Positions 58,455 to 64,000 of a stretch of 64,000 nt of DNA are shown piece by piece. The stretch comes from Arsukibacterium sp. UBA5043 (GTDB lineage: Bacteria > Pseudomonadota > Gammaproteobacteria > Enterobacterales > Alteromonadaceae). How positions within the stretch are numbered: the first letter of the stretch is position 1; each line of letters begins with the position of its first letter. The stretch spans positions 609,818-673,817 of the forward strand of contig DIBV01000017.1 in NCBI GenBank assembly GCA_002415085.1. Reading direction: 5' to 3'. Under the pieces are notes generated by a model, which saw only the letters and a list, made by a program, of their open reading frames with translations, ran no database searches and had not been told where the DNA came from. Made by a program: the position numbers and the translations under genes.

Positions 58455-58979
58455 TTACTTCTTAGCTTTACTTACCTGAGCTGCCACCGCGTCAGAGATA
58501 TCATACTCTGGCTTGGCATATACTGCAGCACCGGCATTTAATACTACATCAAACTTTTCACGCTCTGCTACCACATCAATGGCAGTTTTAATCATCGCTA
58601 AAATTTTATTGCGTTCTTCGTTTTGACGGGCACGAATTTGCTCATCCAACGGCCGTGCCGTTGCTTCATACTGTTGGCGTTGCTGTTGCACTTTAGTCGC
58701 CAGTTCCTGCTGTTGTTGTTCGCTCATTGTCGGACCATCGCGGCGCAACTTTTCGATATTAAAGTTAATATCTTTTTCTAACTGGCTCATTTCATCAATT
58801 TTAGAGGCAAACTCAGTCCGGATATTTTCCTGAATGGTTGCAGACTGCGGAATTTGTGCCGCAACAGCCTGAATATCAACAAATGCAATTTTCATCTCTT
58901 TCGCAACTGCCGTACCAGCCATCATCATAGCGGCTACGAATACAATGGCGGTTTTAGTTACTGTATTTTTAAACATCAT
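58455..58979 (-). CDS. skp: Periplasmic chaperone Skp (OmpH)
   Basis: 174 residues from the first of two adjacent ATGs at 58979/58976, with AAAGG upstream. An in-frame extension to 59042 would overlap bamA and is rejected. Signal peptide 1-26 (ending GTAVA). The mature chain begins KIAFVDIQAVAAQIP and then forms long charged coiled-coil helices typical of the Skp trimer tentacles. Skp holds unfolded outer membrane proteins in the periplasm for BamA, whose gene is 16 bp upstream. Confidence 0.93.
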   Translation of the reverse strand: MMFKNTVTKTAIVFVAAMMMAGTAVAKEMKIAFVDIQAVAAQIPQSATIQENIRTEFASKIDEMSQLEKDINFNIEKLRRDGPTMSEQQQQELATKVQQQRQQYEATARPLDEQIRARQNEERNKILAMIKTAIDVVAEREKFDVVLNAGAAVYAKPEYDISDAVAAQVSKAKK

Positions 58980-58995
58980 TTTCCCTATACCTTTG

Positions 58996-61497
58996 TTAGA
59001 AAGTTGTACCAATATTAAAACTAAAGTTTTCCTGTAAATCACCTTCCTGCTTTTTGATGATTTTAGCCAGGCTGAACGTTAACGGGCCCATCGGTGAAAT
59101 CCATTGTAACGATACACCAGCTGACGCACGAATCAAACTGGGGTCTGCATAATCAATCAGAAAAGGTTGTACCCCCCGTCCTGCTGACGATGCCCGATCC
59201 TGAGTTAAATTAGCGTATCTATCTAAGTCGAATTCGGTATCCCAGACATTACCGGCATCGACGAAGAAGCTGGTTCGCACTGAGTTACGGTTTTCATCAC
59301 TGATAAACGGCGTCGGCGTAATAAGTTCCAGGGTTACTACCCCCATGGCATTACCACCGATAGACCGCGCCGACACAATATAATTATCGCCATTAGGGTT
59401 TTGCGGAAAACTGATACCGCCATTCACCGGATCGGGAATACCCGGCACTACATCGGGGAATCGGAATATCGCATGAGGGCCGATAATCCGGTTTTCGAAG
59501 CCACGCAGGTTAGAGCCCCCTGCATAGAAGTTTTCGGTAAATGGCAGGGTATAATCATAGCCATTCTTGTCACCGTAACCATTGCCGTAGCCTAGTTCCA
59601 GCTTGCTTCGGAACGACCAGCGATGATCATTACTCAATGGAATATAATTCTGTGCTTCAAACTGCACTTTATAATACTGCAAATCAGAATTTGGGGTCGT
59701 CGCCTTTAACACCAGGTTTAGCATGCGGCCTGCAGTAGGAAATAAACCGCGGTTTAACGTGCTGTGCGTCCAGCCGGTACTAAACTCATAATTCGTAAAA
59801 TTGTAGCCGCCGTCCGGGTTTTGCGAATCGAGCAATACGGCCCTGAAATGACGTAACTGGTCATATTCCTGAATAGAATTTATTTTATTAACCACATAGT
59901 TGGCACCAAAATTTAAGCGGTTAAATTCATTTATCGGATAACCAATATTTGTGCCAAAACCATAACGACGCTGGTTATAAGCTTCCAGGTTAGATGACGC
60001 ACTACTGTAATCGATATCTGAGTAAAATAGCTGGCCCCCTAAGCTCACACCATCCAGCGTATAGTACGGATCGGTATAGCTCAGGTTAATACTTTTCTGG
60101 TACTTATTCGTGCTTAAGCTGATGCCAGCACTGTTGCCGGTACCAAAAAAGTTTGCTTGCTGGACGCCAACTTCAAACGATAACCCCTGATAGCTGCCAT
60201 AAGAAATGCCGGCATTAAAACTACCAGAAGGTTGTTCTTTGACGTTAAATACTACGTCAACCTGATCATCACTGCCGGTTACCGGCATTGTCTCAAACCC
60301 AATATCTTCAATATAGGGTAAACGCTGAATCCGGTTCTTAGATAACTCAAGATAGTCATTTGATAACCAGGCTCCTTCCATCTGCCGCAGTTCACGGCGA
60401 ATAACTTCGTCCCGGGTGTTGGTATTGCCTTTCACATCAATCCGGCGCACATAGACCCGTTTGCCGGGATCAACGCTGATGGTTAAATCGACCTGGTTAT
60501 TTTCTTCATCAATTTTCGGAATGGTTCGCACTTTTGAGTTAGCATAACCAAAACGTGCTAATAATTTCGCAATGCTCTCTTCGGTATAAGTAACCAACGC
60601 ACCGTTATACAGCTGACCTTCTTTTAACGGCAGGATAGCCTCAATATAAGCCTCCTGACCAATCAGATCACCGACAAAGCTAACATCACGAATATTGTAT
60701 TGTTCACCTTCAGTAACATTCAACGTAACATATACCGACGTTTTGTCTGGGCTCACTGACACCTGAGACGACTCTATCTCAAACTGCAGATAGCCACGGT
60801 CGAGGTAATAACTATTGATGGTCTCAAAATCGCCCTGCAAAGTTTGCTTCTGATAGCGATCAGAGGCTAAAAAGCGCCACCAGGGTAAATCTTGTTTCGA
60901 TTCGATTTGGTTCAGTAATTCTTCATTAGAGAACAGCTCGTTGCCCACAATGTTAATTTGACGGACTGAAGCGGCATCGCCTTCGTCAAACTCCAGTTTC
61001 AGGTTTACCCGGTTGCGCGGTAAATAGGTTACTTTAGCTTCAACCTTTGCCTGATACTTACCCACACCATGATAAAATTCAGTTAAGCCATTTTCGATAC
61101 TTTTCAGAATCGTTTTATCCAACGGCTCGCCAACCTGAACTTTATTACCAGCCAGGCTTTCGTTCAGTTGCTCTTCTTTGATGTCTTTATTGCCATCAAA
61201 TTCGATATTACTGATGGTTGGCCGTTCTTTTAAGCGATAAATAACCGTGTTGCCATCGCGAAACACTCTGATATCGTCAAAATGTCCTGCTCCATATAAA
61301 GTTTTAATACTACGAGACAAGCTGTACTCAGTAACAGTGTCACCAATAGTAAACGGCAGGTTATTCAGGGCGGCACCGAGCGCAACGCGCTGCAAGCCTT
61401 CAACCTGAATATCCTGAACGGTAAATGATTCTTCAGCGAGCACCGAGTTACTGCCAGTGGCCAGTAACATCGCAGCTACTAATCGTTTAATTGTCAT
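58996..61497 (-). CDS. bamA: Outer membrane protein assembly factor BamA
   Basis: 833 residues. Signal peptide 1-21; five POTRA domains (about 24-425, starting SFTVQDIQVEGLQRV); a C-terminal 16-strand Omp85 barrel (about 430-833) with the conserved loop 6 motif LRGFENR and a C-terminal Phe (FSFNIGTTF). BamA is the essential insertase for outer membrane beta-barrels, including the three TonB receptors of this window. Neighbours rseP (26 bp upstream) and skp (16 bp downstream) are the standard arrangement. Confidence 0.97.
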   Translation of the reverse strand: MTIKRLVAAMLLATGSNSVLAEESFTVQDIQVEGLQRVALGAALNNLPFTIGDTVTEYSLSRSIKTLYGAGHFDDIRVFRDGNTVIYRLKERPTISNIEFDGNKDIKEEQLNESLAGNKVQVGEPLDKTILKSIENGLTEFYHGVGKYQAKVEAKVTYLPRNRVNLKLEFDEGDAASVRQINIVGNELFSNEELLNQIESKQDLPWWRFLASDRYQKQTLQGDFETINSYYLDRGYLQFEIESSQVSVSPDKTSVYVTLNVTEGEQYNIRDVSFVGDLIGQEAYIEAILPLKEGQLYNGALVTYTEESIAKLLARFGYANSKVRTIPKIDEENNQVDLTISVDPGKRVYVRRIDVKGNTNTRDEVIRRELRQMEGAWLSNDYLELSKNRIQRLPYIEDIGFETMPVTGSDDQVDVVFNVKEQPSGSFNAGISYGSYQGLSFEVGVQQANFFGTGNSAGISLSTNKYQKSINLSYTDPYYTLDGVSLGGQLFYSDIDYSSASSNLEAYNQRRYGFGTNIGYPINEFNRLNFGANYVVNKINSIQEYDQLRHFRAVLLDSQNPDGGYNFTNYEFSTGWTHSTLNRGLFPTAGRMLNLVLKATTPNSDLQYYKVQFEAQNYIPLSNDHRWSFRSKLELGYGNGYGDKNGYDYTLPFTENFYAGGSNLRGFENRIIGPHAIFRFPDVVPGIPDPVNGGISFPQNPNGDNYIVSARSIGGNAMGVVTLELITPTPFISDENRNSVRTSFFVDAGNVWDTEFDLDRYANLTQDRASSAGRGVQPFLIDYADPSLIRASAGVSLQWISPMGPLTFSLAKIIKKQEGDLQENFSFNIGTTF

Positions 61498-61523
61498 TAT
61501 TTGAACTACTTATGATTAGTTTA

Positions 61524-62879
61524 TTACAAACGAGAAATATCGTTGAGCAGCGCAATTCCCATTAACATCAGCAGGACTAAAGCTCCAAAGCGAAAACCTA
61601 TTTCCTGCGCCTTCTCAGAGACAGGTTTACCGCGTATTAGTTCCACCACAAGATACATTAAATGGCCGCCATCCAAAATGGGCAACGGCAATAAATTTAT
61701 AACTGCCAGATTAACGCTTATCAGCGCCAGAAACGCTAAAAAGGCTATCAGACCCATACTGGCCGTATCACCCGCGCCCTGCGCAATAGAGATAGGCCCG
61801 CTTAAATGTTTAACCGAGACATCACCTGTCAGCAGTTTTGCAACCATGGCAAAACTTAAACGGGTTAATTGCCAGGTCTGGCTAACGCCTTCACCAACTG
61901 CACCTACCACGCCATACCGTTGGGTATATAACATACCCTCAGGCCAGGGCGTAAATACCGGGTGCACACCAAGCATTCCCTGGGTAAAGCCATCTTCCCG
62001 GGTATATAACTCAGGAGTAGCAACTAACACCAGGCGTTGTCCAGCCCGGGCTACTTCCAGCTGCAAATTTTGCTCTGCATTTTGCTGGATAAGACGTTCC
62101 AACGCCGGCCAATCGTTGATTGACTCACCGTTAATCTGTTTGATGACATCACCGGCCTGCAGGCCCGCCCGTTCTGCCGCAGAATCTGGCAGCACCACTG
62201 CCAATTCGGTAGTTGGTTTGGGCTGCATCAGTTCGATACCCAAACTGGCAAACACGGTTTGCTGCTCGGGGTTAAACTGCCAGTCTGTCAGATCAAGCTG
62301 AACTTCGCGTTGCTGGCCACTATCTACTGCCTGCAACCCCAGCGTTAACTCAGCGCGCCCTAATTGCTCTACCAGCAATAAATTGGTACTGCGTAGATCT
62401 CTGGCGCCGTGACCATTAATACTTATAATCTGCTCATTGTCGCGCACACCGGCTTCAGCAACAATTGACTGCGGTTGTACTGCGGCAATAACTGGCTTTG
62501 CCTCCTGCACCCCAATCAGATACATCAGCCACAACACAAAAATGGCAAAGATAAAATTTGCAGCCGGTCCTGCCGCTATAATCGCCATCCGCTGCCATAC
62601 CGTTTTATGATTAAAAGCCAGATCAGCAAACTGAGGCAACACCGGATCGATGCGTTCGTCTAGCATCCGCACGTAACCACCCAGCGGAATAGCGGCAACA
62701 ACAAATTCAGTACCCTGGCGATCCCGCCAGCTGAACAACGCTTTGCCAAAACCAATTGAAAACCGCTTCACCAGCACACCGTTTTTCCGGGCTACCCAAA
62801 AATGACCAAACTCATGCACGGTAACCAATAACCCCAGTGCAACGACAAAGGTAAAGGCATTCCACAAAAATACCGCCAT
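61524..62879 (-). CDS. rseP: Regulator of sigma-E protease RseP (site-2 protease)
   Basis: 451 residues. An inner-membrane zinc metalloprotease that cleaves RseA to free sigma-E and clears signal peptides. Zinc motif HEFGH (about 22-26) in the first membrane helix, two periplasmic PDZ domains (about 125-300, including AGLQAGDVIKQINGE), and the second active-site motif NLLPLPILDGGHL near 395 are present. The start shares a base with the dxr stop (TAATG). It directly precedes bamA, whose misassembled clients trigger the sigma-E pathway. Confidence 0.96.
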   Translation of the reverse strand: MAVFLWNAFTFVVALGLLVTVHEFGHFWVARKNGVLVKRFSIGFGKALFSWRDRQGTEFVVAAIPLGGYVRMLDERIDPVLPQFADLAFNHKTVWQRMAIIAAGPAANFIFAIFVLWLMYLIGVQEAKPVIAAVQPQSIVAEAGVRDNEQIISINGHGARDLRSTNLLLVEQLGRAELTLGLQAVDSGQQREVQLDLTDWQFNPEQQTVFASLGIELMQPKPTTELAVVLPDSAAERAGLQAGDVIKQINGESINDWPALERLIQQNAEQNLQLEVARAGQRLVLVATPELYTREDGFTQGMLGVHPVFTPWPEGMLYTQRYGVVGAVGEGVSQTWQLTRLSFAMVAKLLTGDVSVKHLSGPISIAQGAGDTASMGLIAFLAFLALISVNLAVINLLPLPILDGGHLMYLVVELIRGKPVSEKAQEIGFRFGALVLLMLMGIALLNDISRL

Positions 62880-64000
62880 TAATTTAGGGTCCTTAGCAAC
62901 TGCTGCGCATAAGCGCGGGCTTCAAAATCGAGCGCTACTATATCATCCAGCGAGCGGGTAGCATAGTTAAGGAAATGTGCCAGACAATTTTCATTTACGC
63001 GACAAATGTCAGTAAAACGAAGTTGGCCAGCGATAAATGCGGCTACCGCGACTTCATTTGCCGCATTTAGCGCCGTGGTCGCGCCTTGTCCAGCAGCACA
63101 GGCTGCGATTGCCAGATACAAATTAGGATAGCGTTCTGGTTCTGGTTTACTAAAACTGAAATTGGCAAGCTGACTAAAATCAAGTGGTGGTACCGGGCTA
63201 CTGATCCGTTCAGGGAACGCCAGGGCATGAGCGATAGGCGTGCGCATGTCGGGTTGACCGAGCTGGGCCAATACTGAACCGTCGGTGTACTGCACCATAG
63301 AATGAATAATGCTTTGCGGGTGAATAACCACTTCAATATCCGCAGGAGCGCAGTTAAACAACCAGCGGGCTTCAATAAATTCCAGCCCTTTGTTCATCAT
63401 AGTTGCGCTATCGACCGAAATTTTTTGCCCCATGCTCCAGTTAGGATGAGCCACCGCTTCGGCTACCGTTACTGAGGGCAGACTATTTATTGTCCTGCTG
63501 AGGAACGGCCCGCCACTGCCGGTTAATAATAGCTTGGCAACCCCTAACTCAGCGAGTGCCGGACGCTTTTTCGCATGCTGGAACGCCGGTGGCAGGCACT
63601 GAAAAATGGCATTGTGCTCGCTGTCAATGGGCAACAGGGTTGCGCCGTGGCGCACCACTTTATCCATAAACAACTCGCCTGACATAACGAGCGCTTCTTT
63701 GTTGGCCAGCAATACGGTTTTACCCTGCTCCACCGCAGCTAATGTAGGCAAAAGCCCTGCAGCGCCTACAATCGCGGCCACTACGATGTCAGCATCGGGG
63801 TGAGCAGCCAGCTCGTTTAATGCCTCTGGGCCCGCCATCACTTCAGTAGCACAGCCATGTTGTTTTAACGCTGTTTTCAGCTCAGCAGCGGCATTAGGAC
63901 ATAACATGGCCGCGAAGCGTGGTCTGAACTCAAGACACTGGGCCAGCAATTTACTGGTTTGGCTGGCAGCAGTAAGCGCCAGCACTTCAAATTGCTGCGA
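62879..64000 (-). CDS. dxr: 1-deoxy-D-xylulose 5-phosphate reductoisomerase (N-terminus outside window)
   Basis: 373 residues visible; the frame is open at the right edge, and by alignment with E. coli Dxr about 24 N-terminal residues (the NADPH-binding GSTGSIG loop) are missing. Dxr (IspC) converts DXP to MEP in isoprenoid synthesis. Seen: AAIVGAAGLLPTLAA, LLANKEALV, the metal-binding DSEHNAIFQ, the flexible-loop region GSGGPF, HPNWSMGQKISVDSATM, and TALNAANEVAVAAF. It is followed directly by rseP with a 1-nt overlap. Confidence 0.95.
   Translation of the reverse strand, partial: SQQFEVLALTAASQTSKLLAQCLEFRPRFAAMLCPNAAAELKTALKQHGCATEVMAGPEALNELAAHPDADIVVAAIVGAAGLLPTLAAVEQGKTVLLANKEALVMSGELFMDKVVRHGATLLPIDSEHNAIFQCLPPAFQHAKKRPALAELGVAKLLLTGSGGPFLSRTINSLPSVTVAEAVAHPNWSMGQKISVDSATMMNKGLEFIEARWLFNCAPADIEVVIHPQSIIHSMVQYTDGSVLAQLGQPDMRTPIAHALAFPERISSPVPPLDFSQLANFSFSKPEPERYPNLYLAIAACAAGQGATTALNAANEVAVAAFIAGQLRFTDICRVNENCLAHFLNYATRSLDDIVALDFEARAYAQQLLRTLN

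Overview
The window reads as chromosomal core DNA of a motile, aerobic gammaproteobacterium. Gene content and order (fimV-asd-pdxB-fabB/mnmC; motY-rnt-grxD-sodB; prkA-yeaH-spoVR; adk-htpG-recR-ybaB-dnaX-apt; dxr-rseP-bamA-skp-lpxD-fabZ-lpxA-lpxB-rnhB-dnaE-accA-tilS), the sodium-motor protein MotY and three large TonB-dependent receptors point to the Alteromonadales/Rheinheimera-Alishewanella-Arsukibacterium neighbourhood. That placement is inference; there is no rRNA gene here. I saw no CRISPR array, insertion sequence, prophage or tRNA gene.

Layout. 1-7.7 kb: fimV (cut by the left edge), asd, pdxB and fabB on the minus strand, with mnmC diverging from fabB across a control region that carries a FabR-like palindrome and a FadR-like half-site. 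7.8-11.2 kb: a small exported protein, motY, rnt, grxD, sodB. 11.4-16.2 kb: the prkA-yeaH-spoVR stress operon behind a sigma-S-like -10. 16.2-18.2 kb: a response regulator/CheC fusion in an operon with a PAS diguanylate cyclase. 18.3-28.6 kb: exported thiol peroxidase, small heat-shock protein with a possible RNA thermometer, adk, a Cache chemoreceptor, htpG behind a sigma-32 promoter, recR, ybaB, dnaX with a complete programmed -1 frameshift signal, apt and a 39-residue membrane peptide. 28.8-38.4 kb: three tandem paralogous TonB-dependent receptors, each with its own terminator and a similar hairpin in front of its ribosome binding site. 38.9-43.3 kb: an apparent LexA-controlled unit dinG-TSUP permease-priC-histone-deacetylase-like protein. 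43.3-49.7 kb: kynA, a ComFB-domain protein, rsmS/ybaM, the 4.5S RNA gene ffs (antisense-overlapped by rsmS), a DUF3014 protein, a patatin-like lipase, a diguanylate cyclase with a sigma-54-like promoter, and tilS. 49.8-64 kb: accA, dnaE, rnhB and the envelope-biogenesis cluster from lpxB back to dxr (cut by the right edge).

How the parts work together. The right third builds the outer membrane: BamA, Skp and RseP for outer membrane proteins and stress control, LpxA/D/B and FabZ for lipid A and fatty acids, and Dxr for isoprenoids. FabB and AccA supply the fatty-acid side, and the TonB receptors are heavy clients of the Bam machine. A second theme is signalling: two diguanylate cyclases with intact GG(D/E)EF and I-site motifs, a CheC fusion, a chemoreceptor, MotY and a ComFB-domain protein all bear on motility or cyclic-di-GMP. 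A third is stress response: recognisable LexA, sigma-32 and sigma-S type sites sit in front of dinG, htpG and prkA.

No wholly new multigene system is evident. The least explained items are the shared TonB-receptor leader hairpins, the rsmS/ffs antisense overlap, the deacetylase-fold gene in the dinG unit and the RR-CheC/diguanylate cyclase pair.
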